The notes under the pieces were generated by a model. That model worked only from the letters and a program-made list of their open reading frames with translations, had not been told where the DNA came from and ran no database searches. A stretch of 64,000 nt of DNA from Ursus arctos. Taxonomy: Eukaryota; Chordata; Mammalia; Carnivora; Ursidae. Position numbers and translations under genes: made by a program. Location: assembly GCF_023065955.2 (NCBI RefSeq), contig NW_026622764.1, positions 45,577,833-45,641,832 on the forward strand, written 5' to 3'. Shown piece by piece: positions 23,661 to 36,226 of this stretch (position 1 is its first letter; every line of letters begins with the position of its first letter).

Positions 23661-24675
23661 ACAGTCCTGCTTTGAACATTTGTGTATATGTTTTTCATGT
23701 CAATGTTGTTTTTATTTCCTTTGAGGATATATGTAGTTGAATTGTTAGATTATTTAGTAATTCTATTTTTAACAGATTGAGGAATTGCAAAACCGTTTCC
23801 CAAAGATGCTGCAACATTTTATAATCCCACCAGCAATGTATGAAGAGTTCCAGCTTCTCCACATCTTTGCCATCACTGCTTAGTGTCTTTTTGATTGTAC
23901 TACCCTAATGGCTAGGAGGTGGAATTTCTTTGTTGCTTTGATTTGCATTTCTGTAATGGCTAAGGATGCTGAGCATCTTTTCATGTGCTTATTGGTCATT
24001 TACATATCTTCTTTGAAGAAATGTCTATTCACATCCTTGGCCTATTTTGTATTGGGTTATTTATCTTTTGATTATTGAGTTGAGTTGATTATATGTTCTG
24101 GATACACGTCCCTTATCAGATATAAAATTTGCAAATATTTTCTCTCATTCTGTAGGTTGTATTTTTTTTTTACTTTCACAAGGGTATGTTACATAGGATA
24201 AAAGTTTTCTTTCGATGAAGTGCAGTTGTCTGTTATTTTCTTGTGTAGCTCGTGTTTTGGTATGGTATTAAGAAAACATTGCCTCATCCAAGATTACCAA
24301 GATTTACCCCTATATTTCTATTTTTAGCGCTCGCAGTTATGTCTATGATCCATTTTTGTGTTAATTTTAGTGTATGATATCAGGAAGGGACCCAGTTTCA
24401 CTTTTTCGTATGTGTGTATCTTGTTGCCCAGTACCATTTGTTGAAAAAGCTGTTCTTGGCATCCTTGTAAAAAAATCAGTTGAATGGAGGTTCCTCAATA
24501 AAAATAGAACTATCACATGATCCAGTAAACACACTACTGGGCATTTACCCAAAGAATACGAAAACACTAATTTGAAAGGATATATGCACACCTATGTTTA
24601 TTGCAGCTTTATTTATAATAGCCAAATCATGGAAGCAGCCCAAGTGTCCATTGGTAGATAGATAAAAAAGATGTG

Positions 24676-24780
24676 AGATATATATATTATTTATATATAT
24701 TATATATGTCATATATAATTATATATCAATTTTAATATCAATATATATTATATATAATTATATATATAATATATAGATTA
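24676..24780. repeat. AT-rich simple repeat inside L1
   Basis: TATA/ATAT-rich tract of about 100 bases within the nested L1 ORF2 end, at the point where an unexpanded L1 would have only a few bases. Confidence 0.9.
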
Positions 24781-24968
24781 TTCAAGCATAAAAGAGAATG
24801 AAATCTGGCCATTTTCAACAACACGGATGGATCTAGAGAGTATGATGCTAAGCAAAATAAGCCAGTCAGAGAAAGACAAATAAGCATATGGTTTCACTCA
24901 TATGTAGAATTTAAGAAACAAAACAAAGAGAACAAATTAAAAAAAAGAGAGAAACCAAAAAACCAGAC

Positions 24969-25882
24969 TCTTTTTTATTTTTTTAAGCAGGGCCCTAGAA
25001 GTAAACACGTGTATCATGTTGACAAGAAAATTAAAAATACAAAATAGGAACTACTGATAGGATAGGCAGAGTAGATAACAAATTGATGAAGGGTGAGAAG
25101 TTTCCCTGATAATTAAAAAATGGACCATTTTTTAGTCTTTGAACTCTTCTTTTTAATGCTGTGGCTTCCATATTTTCCATCTCTGTGCTCACAAATTTCT
25201 TTTGCCTGTGAGTCTATGCTTGTAAAGAATGGGAGTCTTATACAATGAAATATTTTTAGATTCTACATTGAATTTGCTTTCTATGAATACTTCTTTCCTG
25301 AGAGTGTTGTTTTGTTATAAATACTGGTATTTCAGCGAGGTGGAAGTATAATACCAATAAAGACGACTATAGGAAAATCCACAGGCTGCATGACTGACTC
25401 CCCATATGGACTCTGGGTGGCTCTAAGCACGAAGGTATTTGGAAAATGTTACCTTTACACATCTCATTCATTACCACTTTATCTCTTTACAGGAATAGTG
25501 GCCTTTTGAATATGTGACATTGTAAAAATGATAGGCCCCAGTAATGGGATGGGTGCTTCTGATGTTTTTCTAGAAGTCAAAATTTGGAATCATTTCTGAA
25601 TCACTGTCCAGCTTGTCTGCCTTTCCTGGAATTGTTCTTTTTTTTTTTTTTCTTAATTTTTTTTAATAATAATTTTTTATTGTATTATGTTAGTCACCAT
25701 ACAGTAAGTACATCCCTAGTTTCTGATGTAAAGTTCCATGATTCATTATTTGCGTTTAATACCCAGTGCACCATGCAATATGTGCCCTCCTTAATACCCA
25801 TCACCAGCCTATCCCATTCCTCCACCCTCTTCCCCTCTGAAGCCCTCAGTTTGTTTCCCAGAGTCCATACTTTTAACCAGAT
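24969..25882 (-). mobile_element. minus-strand L1 fragment with probable 3' transduction
   Basis: Bases about 25640-25882 are the reverse complement of a carnivoran L1 3' UTR (TGTTAGTCACCATACAGTAA, AGTTCCATGATTCATTATTT, ATACCCATCACCAGCC, TTTGTTTCCCAGAGTCCA). Its own poly(A) appears as T-runs at about 25628-25672. Beyond it, 24986-25627 is non-repeat sequence ending in a second T-run at 24970-24985. This is the layout of an L1 transcript that read past its weak signal and carried about 640 bases of downstream DNA. The site lies inside the older plus-strand L1 copy; ACTCTT on the left and ACTTTT on the right may be the worn target duplication. Confidence 0.6.
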
Positions 25883-28460
25883 CACATACAGATGGTTCCC
25901 AGAGGGGAGGTGTGTGTGGAGGATGGGTGACAGAGGTGAAAGGGATTGAGAGTATACTTACCTTGATGAGCACTGAGTAATATTTGGGATTGTTGAATCA
26001 CTATATTTTACACCTAAAATTAATATAACACTGTATGTTAACTACACTGGAATTAAAATAAAATAAATCAGTTGACCATAAATGTAGTGGTTTACTTCTG
26101 AATTCACAATGTCATTCCACTGATCTATGTAATTATTCTTATATAAGTAGAAGGCTCTCTTGATTGGTGTAGCTTTGTAGTAAGTTTTGAAAATGGGATG
26201 TGCTAAGTTTTCTAATTCAGCTTTTCTGTTTTCAAGATTATTTTTGTTATATAGGATTCTTTGTAATTCCGTATTAATTTTAGGGTCAGCTTGTAAATTT
26301 CTGCAAAAAGGCTGGTTGGATTTTGATAAGGATTGTGTTAAATGCATATATCAATATAGAGAATATTGCCATCTCAACAAAATTGAATCTTCAGGTCCAT
26401 GAAAAATGGAATGTTTTTCCATTATTTAGATCTTCATTAATTTCTTTCAACAATATTTTATAGTTTTCAGTATGTCTTGTACTTCTTTTGTTCAAGGGAT
26501 GCCTAAGTAGTTTATTCTTTTGTTGCTGCTATAAATGAATTCTTTCCTTAATTCACTTTTGAAGCATTCATTTTCAGTGTATAGAAATATCATTGGTTTT
26601 TATATATTGGTCTTCCGTCCTGCATACCTTATAAATTATTCTAGCATCTTTTTTTGTAGATTCCATTAGGTTTTCTGTATAAATAGAAAGCAGTCTGCAA
26701 ATAGAGATCTTCAGAGAAAACTTTCACTCTTTCACTAACATTAAGTATGATGTTAACTGTAGGTCTTTTGGTAGATACCTTTCATCTGGTTAAAGAAGTT
26801 CCTCTAATTGTCTGTTTCTAATTGAGTCAGTTTCATTCATTGTGTCTTTCCAGGAATTTATCTATTTAGTCAAAGTTATCTAATTTACTGTCATGAAACT
26901 GTTCATTTTATTCCTTTATAATTTGTTTTATTTCTGTAAGGTCAGTAATGTCCCCACTTTAATTTCTGATTTTAGTAATTTAAGTCTTCTCCTTTCTTTC
27001 TTGTTAAATATAGTGAAAAGTGTGCCAATTTTGTTCATTGTTTCAAAGCATCAGCTTTTGATTTTATTTTTTAATTGTTTTTATCTCCATTTTATTTATT
27101 TCAGTTATAATCTTTGTTATTTCCATCTTTCTGCTTGATTGCTCTTTTCTTCCCAAGTGTCTGAAGGTGCAAGGTGAGGTTGTTCATTGGGCATCTTTCC
27201 ACTTTTTTGATATAGGCATTTACAGCTATAAATTTCCCTCTAAGCACTGATTTAGCTGCATCCATAAATTTGTTATGTATCTGTAAGCTGTATTTATTAG
27301 TTTTGAAAATGTCTTCATTTTCATCCATCTTATTTTATAATTTCTCTTGTATTGCTTAATTTCCATATTTTTGTAAATTTTCTAAATTTTTTTCTGCTAT
27401 TGATTTCTAATTTTGTTCCATTATGTTTAGACAACATACTTTGTATTCTTTCAATCTTTTTAAATTTATTAAGGTTCATTTATGGTCTACAATATTGTCT
27501 ATCCTAGAGAGTATTAGTCCATGTGCTTTTAAAATGAGTATGAAATGAAATTTAGGTGTTTTGGGGTATCGTGTCCTGTGGATGTCTGTTAGATCTTGTT
27601 GGTTTATAGTGTTGGTCAAGTCTATTTCCATGTTGATCTTCTGCCTTCTTGTTCTTCCCATTATTAAAAATGAGGCATTAAAGTCTCCAACTACTATAAC
27701 TGTGTTGTCTATTTTCCTTTTTATTTCTGTCCTTTATTTTAACATATTTTGAGGTCTGTATATATTTATGATTTTCCTGATGGATTGACATTTTATTATT
27801 ATAAAATAGTGCCCATAATCTGTAGGAGCATTTTTATTTTCAGAGTTTATCTAACAATATAGACACTTCAGCTTTCTTATGATTGCTTTTTGCATGATCG
27901 TTTTTTAAAAATCCTTTCACTGTGCTTGTATCTTTTCATCTAAAGTATGTCTCCCATAGACCGTATATAGCTGGGTCTTTTTTTTTTTTTTAATCCTGTC
28001 TGATCATCTTTTTTTTTTTTTTTAAATCAGATTGCTTAATCTAGTCACGTTTAATTTTGTTGTTGATATAGTTGGACTTATATTTGTCTTTTCACTTTAA
28101 AAAAATTGTCTCATATCTAATTTGTTCCTCTAGTCTTCTTTTAATGCTTTTCTTTGCAATAAATGACTGTTTTCTAATGGGATATTTTAATTTCTTTAAT
28201 GATTTCTCACTGTAGTTTCTTTCACTTATGTCTTTATTGGTTGCTCCAGGGCTTACCACATTTATCTTAATTTATCAGAATCCACTTCAAATTTGTACTA
28301 ACTTAATTCTAGAGGAGATAGAAATGTTGCTCACACATAACTCTATTTCCCCCTTTTTGTGCTATTATTATATATGGTAGATCCAATTACTTTACAAACC
28401 CATTAATGCATTGTTTTGTGTATTAGCTTTTATATTAATCCTTTAAAGAAGCTAAGAGAA

Positions 28461-28632
28461 GGGTGTTTTGGTGGTTCAGTCAGTTAAGAATCTGCCTTCT
28501 GCTCAGGTCATGATCCCAGGGTCCTGGGACTGAGCCCTGTGTTGGGCTCCCTGCTCATTGGGGGGGTCTGCTTCCCCTTTTCACCCACTCATGCTCTCTG
28601 CCACTATTTCTGTCTATCTGAAATATATATAT
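28461..28632 (+). mobile_element. CAN-SINE, older type
   Basis: GGGTGTTTTGGTGGTTCAGT head, CTCAGGTCATGATCCCAGGG, GGGCTCCCTGCTCATTGGGG and a degraded AT tail. Target duplication AAGCTAAGAGAAG at 28449-28461 and 28633-28645. It interrupts the old L1. Confidence 0.92.
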
Positions 28633-30110
28633 AAGCTAAGAGAAGAAAGGAGAGCAAGTATATATTTATAATGTTTGTTATATTAAACTTATTTTTCATT
28701 TCTTATCTCTTCCTTTCTTCCTGAGGATTTAGTACCATATGGTGTCATTTTCTTACTCCAAAACAGCTTTATTTTCACCCACCTCCTTTAAGCTGTTAGT
28801 GCTAAATATATTACATTTCTATATGTTATAGGCCCAACAATACAATAATATATGTATTACAGCTGTGCGTGTATGTACAGATATATCTGTACGTACACAC
28901 ACAATTGCTTTTTAAATAAGAAAAAAGAGGTGGAGTAATAAGCATTTATACCGTCTTTTGGAATTACATAATTATCTTTACTGGTGGTCTCTGTTTTTTC
29001 ATGTGGATTTGAATTTCTGTCTGGGTTTACATGCTTTCTGCCTGAAGAACTTCCTTTAGAATTTCTTGGAAGAAGGCTCAGCTAACAATGAAGTGTCTGT
29101 TTTTGCTTTTGGAAGTATCTTTAATTCATCTTCATTTTCGAAACATACTTTTCCTGGATATAGCATTCTTGCTTGACAGCTTTTTTCTTTTTCTTTTTTT
29201 CTCTTTTTTCAGGTGTGGGGTGATTATTGATTATTTTACCCACTGCCCTCTGGATTGTGTTCCTCATGAGAGGTCAGCTGTTAATCTTATTGGAGGGGGT
29301 CCATTGTAAATGATAAAATTTTTCTTGCTGCTTTCAAGATTTTCTATTTGTATTTACTTATCGACATATTTTTATGATGTATCTGGGTGTGCATCTCTTT
29401 GAATTTATTCTACTTGGCGTTTGTTGAGTCTCTCAGATGTGTAATTGAAACATTTTCATCATATTGGAATTCAACTATTATTTCTTCAAATATATTTTTC
29501 TGTGTCTTTCTCTCTTTCCTATATTTCTGGTACTCATTACAAATATGTTGATGTGTTAGTGGTTTTCTACACTTATTTGCAGCTGTTTTTATTTTTCTTC
29601 TTTCCCTTTTCTCTTTGTTTTTCAATATGTAATCTTTATAGATCTGTCAAGTTCACAAATTCTTTTTTCTGCCACAACTCTTTTATTCAGTGGAGTATCT
29701 TCAGTAAGTTTTTCATTTAAGTTTTTGTACTTTTCCACTCCAGATTTTCCATCTTACTCCTTTTTAAAATTTCCACCTCTTCATTGTTATTCTCTATTTG
29801 ATGAGACATTGTCATAATGCCCTCTTTTAATTGTTTAAATGTGTTTTTTTTCTATATTTTGAACATATTTATAAAAGCTGCTTTGTAATTTTTGTCTGTT
29901 AAAGCAGTATTTGGGTTTCCTTCAAATGCAGACAATATTGCCTGCTCTTTTTTTTCCTGTGTATGAGTCACATTTACCTGTTTCTTTGCAAATCATACAT
30001 TTTTGTTGAAAAACAGACACTTCAATGCATTTTAGCAACTCATGACATTGATACCCTTCCCCAAACCCCTAGGACTTTTTGTTGCTGTTAGATGATATAT
30101 TGTAGCAACT

Positions 30111-31479
30111 CTTTTGCAACATGGAACTGGGTAAAATGTAACATGCTGCTCATCTACCCCACCTACAGTGAAACTCTAGTCGTAGACTGGGAGTTGGGGG
30201 AAGAGGGAGCCCCACCTTTGTGATAGAATCTACTCAGAGTGGAGCTTCTGTCCTACTGCTCTTAGAGCCTGGGTCTTGGATTGGGAATGACTCATGGCTC
30301 AAATGCTGTAAACTCAGTCTTCTTACTGAGATTTATTAGTTTTTTTTTTACTGAAATTTTATCTATTTCTTATGTGTCATTAGGATTCCTTACAGAGATT
30401 TCAGTGATTGTTTTATTATAATGTTCCCTAGGAAATAATTGCTTAGCTAAGAACAGTGTTTGCCCTGTTCTTACTACTGCCAGTGTGGAAATCCCACTAC
30501 TTTACTTTTCTTATATAAAAGAAAACAACTATAAAATTCAAAGGCCTCTGCACTTTGATAGTTTTCTTTCCTTACTATTCTAAAATAAATTTGCTGACTA
30601 CTATTTAAACTATTTCCTTAAGTGTTATTAGTTGCTACACCGCAGTAGCTATTTTAGTTTGCTAGGTAGTCTCTGGCAAATTAATATTCTAATATAGGAA
30701 ATATTGCTTATTAGTACAGTTGATTGCTTAACCCACACAGTATTCATGTGGGTTTCATAAATTTTTATTAGAATGAATACCTTTTGGTCTTTGGCTTAGT
30801 TTTCTAAATAAGACTTTGTTTTTCATTTTTGTGTTTTTCGGGGGCTTGCTCCTATTATACGAAGTAGAAAAAAGAGTATATATATTAAATATTTGTTAAA
30901 ATGTTTACATTCTCACTTTCAGTATGTGTCCATTGAATAAAAAATTCAATAGGTAGAAATAGAATGTTTGTCACAAGAACATATGCTAATCTTTTCTAGA
31001 TATGAATGTGATATGGGAAAGAAGAGTTCTTTTGAAACCTCTTTAAAAATGTTCATATTTTAATCTATTTGAAATTAAGAAATAGGGCTCTCTAAGGCTA
31101 CCTTCAGGGATTTCTACCCCCTCAGGATGCGAATGACAATTTTAAGGCAAAAGGAAATACACAAATTTCCTAAAGGAAAAAGAAAAATTGTAATTAATTA
31201 AAATGGCTAAATTCTTTGACAGCTTCAAAAGGAATTTCAATTAAAATGATAAATTAACAAGATTTTTGAGGAATATTAGTTTAGAATTAAATGTAACTAC
31301 TGATGTATAGAAGCAGGAAGTTTGCCTTTGGTGCCACTTTGACACAGACTGTGTATTTATTATAGTATAGACAAGTGGTTTGACAAATTAGGATATCAGA
31401 ACCATAGGATTTTAAGAACACTCAAATGCTAGATAAGATAATGTTCTCAGTGGTCACCCACCTCTTTAAGAGAAAAGCC
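30111..31479. other. DNA without a recognised gene
   Basis: No gene, RNA gene or clear repeat recognised beyond the left L1 border. Confidence 0.5.
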
Positions 31480-31862
31480 CAGATATCTCAGTTCTCTAAC
31501 AAAATAGATATTTATTTCTTATGTTTCTTATTCATGTGAAGGTGACCAAAACAGGAAGCCGATGTTCCTACATATGGTTATCCTTCCATGTTGTTGTTTT
31601 AGTTACCTTTTTTTTTTTTTTTTTTGACTCTGCTCCCCTACAGAACTTCAGTCTTGAACAAGGGGAAAAGCATAGATAATTATGTTGGAAGGTTTTATGG
31701 TCAGGCATTTGCTTTCTGGTCACATTCTATTGTTACATGGTCATGCCTAAATTCAAAAAAGAGACTGGGATATAAATTCCATTTATGTGCCCTGGAGGAA
31801 AAGAAAATAGATTTCGTGAGCAGTTATCCAGTCTGCCACATACTATGGTGTCTAGTGGCTTG
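31480..31862 (-). other. possible ancient LTR-like repeat
   Basis: Motifs GAAGCCGATGTTCCTACATA, CTGGTCACATTCTATTG and ATCCAGTCTGCCACATA are of a kind seen in old reversed mammalian repeats. A 17-base T-run lies at 31609-31625. Family unknown. Confidence 0.35.
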
Positions 31863-33837
31863 ACTTGTAGAAAGAAAATATTTAAATCATCCACAATTCA
31901 GAATTTGCATTCTGCAGGAGACTGGAAAATGGTTGTGATGTTTCATTTCTGTCTTTTACATGCTTCTGCATGCTTTAATTTAAAACTGTTTTTCCTAATT
32001 TTGTTAATTAATAAGCAGGGAGTCATAAAAACAGAAAATATGACCACTGGAAGGCATGTTGCCTCCTTCTGCAGTTGTGAACAAGAAAGATAAAGTGACT
32101 TGACCAAGTCACAAAGCTAATTAATGAAAGATACCAATTTTTTAAATTCCCAAATGACAGTAAGTAGTAGGACAATATAAAATAATAAGTAGAAAATTAG
32201 ATTGGCCCAAAGAAACATGGATTTTACACTTGGATATACCGTAAACTTGGTGGATGGATCTGGATTCATGATCTTAGTCTTGCATCTGAGACCACATCTA
32301 GGGACAAGAGATCAGTATTTGTGGGGAGTCTCCCTGACGAAGTTGAAGAACCGGCAGTTGAGGAATACATTTTGGACTGTGAGAGTGTTGTGGCAGTAAG
32401 GATTGTGACAGATCAAGTTACAGAACTTGGCAGAGGGTGTGATGTGTGCCTGAGCATACAGATGTTATTCATCTTGCTTGGAAATGAAATGATTCTAAAA
32501 TGATTGGAAGAAAACTCAGTTACGTGTTCTGTTAAAAAAAATTAAAACACATTTCAAATCCCAGTTTGAAGAATGTCAGTAAACCTAAGCAGAGACTAAT
32601 TTTTCTTCAAATATGTGGAAGGACATTTTAAAAGTTTATTTTTTGGAAAAAAGCTGTTCTCGTTAAGAAGAAAAAGAAAGGACAGAGGAAAAGTGGACAA
32701 ACTAAGAAACAGGAAAACAGAAGTAGCATCTCAAGCTTATTTTTTTCTCCTAAGTGTTGTTGATAAAAGTATGGTGAATCTCCTAACCTCCCAAGAAAAG
32801 TTCTTTTTGAACCTTACCTTCTTCATCAGTAAAATGAAGGATTTGAGGAGAATTTCTAAGTTTCTCTTCAGATCTCTCATTTTATTATCCCTGAACCTAG
32901 TTGCCCATATCCTAACCCACAAAAATGGAGGCAGAAAGTATGAACATTAAGTAAAATGCATTTATATTCTCAAAAATTATGTTCTCACTTCACCTAGCTT
33001 ATCCCTCAAGTCTTCCTGTGCATTGGTATCCTTTGAAAATTGAAGGTATGTTTGAAATATGGTTCATTTCTCAGTTTGTTCATGTTTTCCTATTGTGAAT
33101 GGCCAGGATAACTCCAATTCATATCTCCTATGAATGGGGAATACTCAAGCTGTTGCTTTATGAAGGTGTCCTTAGAGGTATGCCTGGTATCAAAGATACC
33201 CATTGAGTTAGTTTCTTTGTTCTAACGTCTGAATTTAAAGATGGGAAACATTTACAGTATTACATTCTATAGGAAAATATAGGTTTATGAGTTAATATGG
33301 AATAAAAGCTGAAAAACGACTAGTCTGTAGTGAGTTCACTATAAAGGCATATTCAGTAATGGTATTTTTCTTATACTCTGTTCAGTTTTATATTTAGATT
33401 TTAGTACTGACTAGCTTCTGTAGCTTTTAGAAAATTACGTAGGGGGGTAATACCTTCTCCTTGATCTCAGGCTTATGTCTTAAAGCTTGAAATTTGATTA
33501 CCCTCATTATTCTTGGTTGGTGTATTTATAAATGTAATTAGTAGAAATAAAATGTAATCATACTGTTTATAAAACCAACCAGTGATTTTTCCATCTCAAA
33601 AATTCACCAGTTGACTTTTCTGAGCAAGGCACTGCTTATATTTCTTTATTTTTATTTTCCAGTTATCCATCCCTTTAAGACCCATTGGTCAACTGATCAC
33701 TTTCCTATTCCATCTCCTCTTTGGTGCATTTCAGTTGTCTTAATATTAAGACACTAAATCAATATTGAAATTGTTGACTCCATTATTATTAATTCTTTAT
33801 GGTGAATTATAAGTTTTATAAGCATATAGTTCCTACA
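31863..33837. other. DNA with weak MIR pieces, no gene
   Basis: A reversed MIR core is likely at about 32035-32140 (AAAGTGACTTGACCAAGTCA, CAAAGCTAATTAATG), and a forward one near 32760-32880 (CTTCTTCATCAGTAAAATGA). Open frames at 32202-32503 and 32615-32950 show no family features. Confidence 0.45.
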
Positions 33838-34185
33838 TTTTGTTACACTCAGGTGATACCAAGATAAATGAAATGTAGTTTCTGATGACTCAATATAGGA
33901 TCAAGATAGACATTTTAACAGATAATTGCAATGAAATGTGGTGAATACTATGAAAGAATATATTCACCCTTAACTATAGAAGCATCTGGGATTGCTACTT
34001 GAACAGTAGTTTCCCAGATGGATTATGAGTATCCCTAGTAGGAAATAATCAGTCAGAGAGAAAGAAAAGTTCTGCATTCCAGGGAGAAGGAGCAAGTAAA
34101 ACACAGATACTAGCAGTAAATAATATCATATGAGTGCAAGCAGTTTAGTAGAAGTAGAGTCACACAGGTACAGTGGTCAGCTGAA
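33838..34185 (+). mobile_element. L3/CR1-like LINE fragment
   Basis: Shows the old CR1/L3 motif order: TGATACCAAGATAAATGAAA, AACAGATAATTGCAATG, a GGTGAATACTATGAAAG block and TCCAGGGAGAAGGAGC. Strongly diverged. Confidence 0.45.
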
Positions 34186-34222
34186 GCTTATTCCTATTGG
34201 CTCATAAGAACTAATTGTGTCC

Positions 34223-34424
34223 GGGGCGCCTGGGTGGTGCAGTCGTTAAGCGTCTGCCTTCAGCTCAGGGCGTGATCCCGGCATTATGGGATCGAGCCCC
34301 ACATCAGGCTCCTCCGCTAGGAGCCTGCTTCTTCCTCTCCCACTCCCCCTCCTTGTGTTCCCTCTCTCGCTGGCTGTCTCTATCTCTGTTAAATAAATAA
34401 ATAAAATCTTTAAAAAAAAAAAAA
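34223..34424 (+). mobile_element. CAN-SINE (SINEC1, bear/panda-like)
   Basis: Complete copy: GGGGCGCCTGGGTGGTGCAG, CTCAGGGCGTGATCCC, CACATCAGGCTCCTCC, a CT-rich body, AAATAAATAAATAAAATC and an A-run. Exact 17-base duplication AAGAACTAATTGTGTCC at 34206-34222 and 34425-34441. One of the youngest insertions here. Confidence 0.97.
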
Positions 34425-34441
34425 AAGAACTAATTGTGTCC

Positions 34442-35858
34442 ATCTTTCCCCAACATGATGTCCAATGATATCACTTTGTTAGCTTGCTAAAGGCCACGTT
34501 GGGAGTCCCAAGACATCACTGCTTTGGTAGTAAAATGTTTTTAATAAAATTACACACTAGGATGTATGCAAAAAACATGCAAAACAATGACTAAGCCACT
34601 ATGGGCATAAGCCTGAAAGTCTGTATTTTTGACAAGTTCTAGGGAGTATTTATATACTCGAAAGCTTGGGAAGCATTGACAAACATATGATGGGAAACCG
34701 TTGAGGGCTCTGACTCTGATGATTTATAGTAGAAATGAAACTGGTGACCAGGACACCAGTAATTTTGCATAATTCATGAAACAATGGAGAAGCTCTTCTT
34801 TTTTGGGGGGAGTCCTAATGATTGCTGGAAAGGCAGTGAAAAGAAAGGGAACACCTCAAAATCAGATTCAGTGCTTGTTTGTTCTGGGGAGTTTCAAAGG
34901 TTGAAGAAAAGTAAAGAGGGTAATCTGGAAGGGGATCACTTTTAATTTTCCAACAAGATGCTTCTTACAGCATGAAAGAGGAAGGAAGCATTTGTCCGCT
35001 TTATTATAATATAATGGTAATGAATGTCTACTATTGTCAAAGTCTGGAATGCTTATAGAAGGAGAATTTAGAGGAGAGGAACGGAGGACCTTCTCATTAT
35101 GGATACAGAATATACCTGGTTGAACTACGCAATGTATTGCTTTGGCACTATGACAAGACTGTGCTTAAGCCAAGCTGGGAAAGAGCTGTCAACACTTTAT
35201 AAACTGTTGAAATAACTTCTTTATCAGTAGAGCATTACATTGTCTCGCCACTTAACTTTCACAACTTTATCTTCTTTGAACTATTTAATTTCTTATTATG
35301 ATCTTAAGTGCTTGGCAGATAGATGTGTGTAAAATGACATAATGGACCTTTTATGGGCTATTCAACTGGTGATCTTTGAACTCGTATTGCTAAGTAGTCT
35401 GTGGAAAAATAAGCCATTTTAGCACAATTTTAAAAGCAATCTGCATTTCAAAACCACCCCGATGGTGTATTTATTGGTTCTAGTAAGACATTATACATTG
35501 TTAAACTTTAAAAAAAATGATATGAGAATCTGTCAAGTTTAGAAAGGAGCGATTATATTCCATTCAGGTCACTGGCCATAAATTTCATGACTGAGTTCTG
35601 GTATATTACCTTTCCACAGTCATTTTGGTTGTACTTTAGGGGTCTAAAAAGATTCAAATTAAGTAAACCGGTAATGTAACTATACTCCAGATGAATTGGT
35701 TTAAGTAAAGCCGTAGATTGAAGAACCTTTACATAGGTAAAGATTAGGATGTCAAGTACCAGCTTCCAACTGTACTTGTCTTTAGAAGTATAGAGTTTCT
35801 GAATGCCTGTATGATGGGGGTGGAGCTACTGTGTAGTTACATAAAACTCTTCTTCTCT
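34442..35858. other. DNA without a gene; one MER5-like piece
   Basis: AGTCTGTATTTTTGACAAG and GCTTGGGAAGCATTGAC at about 34610-34685 resemble one end of a MER5-type hAT element. Nothing else is recognised. Confidence 0.45.
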
Positions 35859-36089
35859 GGGGCGCCTGCGTGGCTTAGTCAGTTGAGCATCCAACTCTTG
35901 GTTTTAGCTCAGGTTTTGATCTCATGGGTCATGGGATTGAGCCCCATGTTAGGCTGTGTGCTCAGTGGGGACTCTGCTTGAAGATTCCCCCCCTCTGCCT
36001 CTCTCCCCACATGCATGTATGCACGTGAGCTCTCTCACTCTCTCAAATAAATAAATAAATCTTAAAAAAAAAACCCAAAAAACAAAAAC
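35859..36089 (+). mobile_element. CAN-SINE
   Basis: GGGGCGCCTGCGTGGCTTAG head, TTAGCTCAGGTTTTGATCTC, GTGGGGACTCTGCTTGAAG and AAATAAATAAATAAATC with an A-rich tail. A different, older subfamily from the bear-type copies. Confidence 0.93.
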
Positions 36090-36226
36090 CTAGACCTTTT
36101 CTCTGGCTAATCCTCCACCACTGAGGGAAGGAATGGGCCAGGATAATGTTATTCTAAACTGTCAGTAGCCTGTGAATATCCAGGACAAGATTAGAAAAAA
36201 TCATATTAAGAACTGTAAGAGTGTTA

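Larger units (their letters stand above)
24484..26064 (+). mobile_element. carnivoran L1 3' end nested in the older L1
   Basis: Left part 24484-24968 has ORF2 C-terminal landmarks: ATGGAGGTTCCTCAATAAA, AACACACTACTGGGCATTTA, ATTGCAGCTTTATTTATAAT and AAACAAAACAAAGAGAAC. The right part from about 25884 has the matching 3' UTR: TGAGCACTGAGTAATATTTG, GTTGAATCACTATATTTTAC and ATAACACTGTATGTTAAC, with an A-rich tail. The two halves are separated by a later insertion (24969-25882). Target duplication AAATCAGTTGA at 24473-24483 and 26065-26075. It is 5' truncated. Confidence 0.9.
22415..30110 (-). mobile_element. long old L1 (L1M-type), minus strand, with nested insertions
   Basis: Read on the minus strand this runs from 5'/ORF1-like sequence (30110 side) through ORF2 to the 3' UTR (22415 side). 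On the plus strand it shows reversed ORF2 landmarks: CAACCACTAATCTACTTTC, CATCTTTTCATGTGCTTATT, CCCTTATCAGATATAAAATT, TTTGTAGTAAGTTTTGAAAA, TCAGCTTGTAAATTTCTGC, TTTCAACAATATTTTATAG, AAGTATGATGTTAACTGTAG, GTGTTTTGGGGTATC and TTTTTGTTGAAAAACAGAC at the far end. Three interruptions are listed separately: 22843-23660, 24484-26064 and 28461-28632. Stops are everywhere; long dead. ORF2 keeps no intact frame above 101 codons (26042-26347). Confidence 0.88.

Noticed and set aside
24676..24780. AT-rich tract as a possible replication origin or regulatory element
   Set aside because: It is a simple-repeat expansion within an L1 3' region; nothing else supports a function.
25584..25949. 121-codon plus-strand open frame
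   Set aside because: Antisense of an L1 3' UTR with a poly-Phe start from the T-run; no coding sense.
26042..26347. 101-codon minus-strand open frame with LINE-like residues
   Set aside because: A surviving piece of ORF2 of the old L1, not a separate gene.
32202..32503. Two overlapping open frames that look faintly protein-like (DEVEEPAVEEYILDCESVV)
   Set aside because: Short, in different frames, no recognised family and no exon signals; not enough to call a pseudogene.
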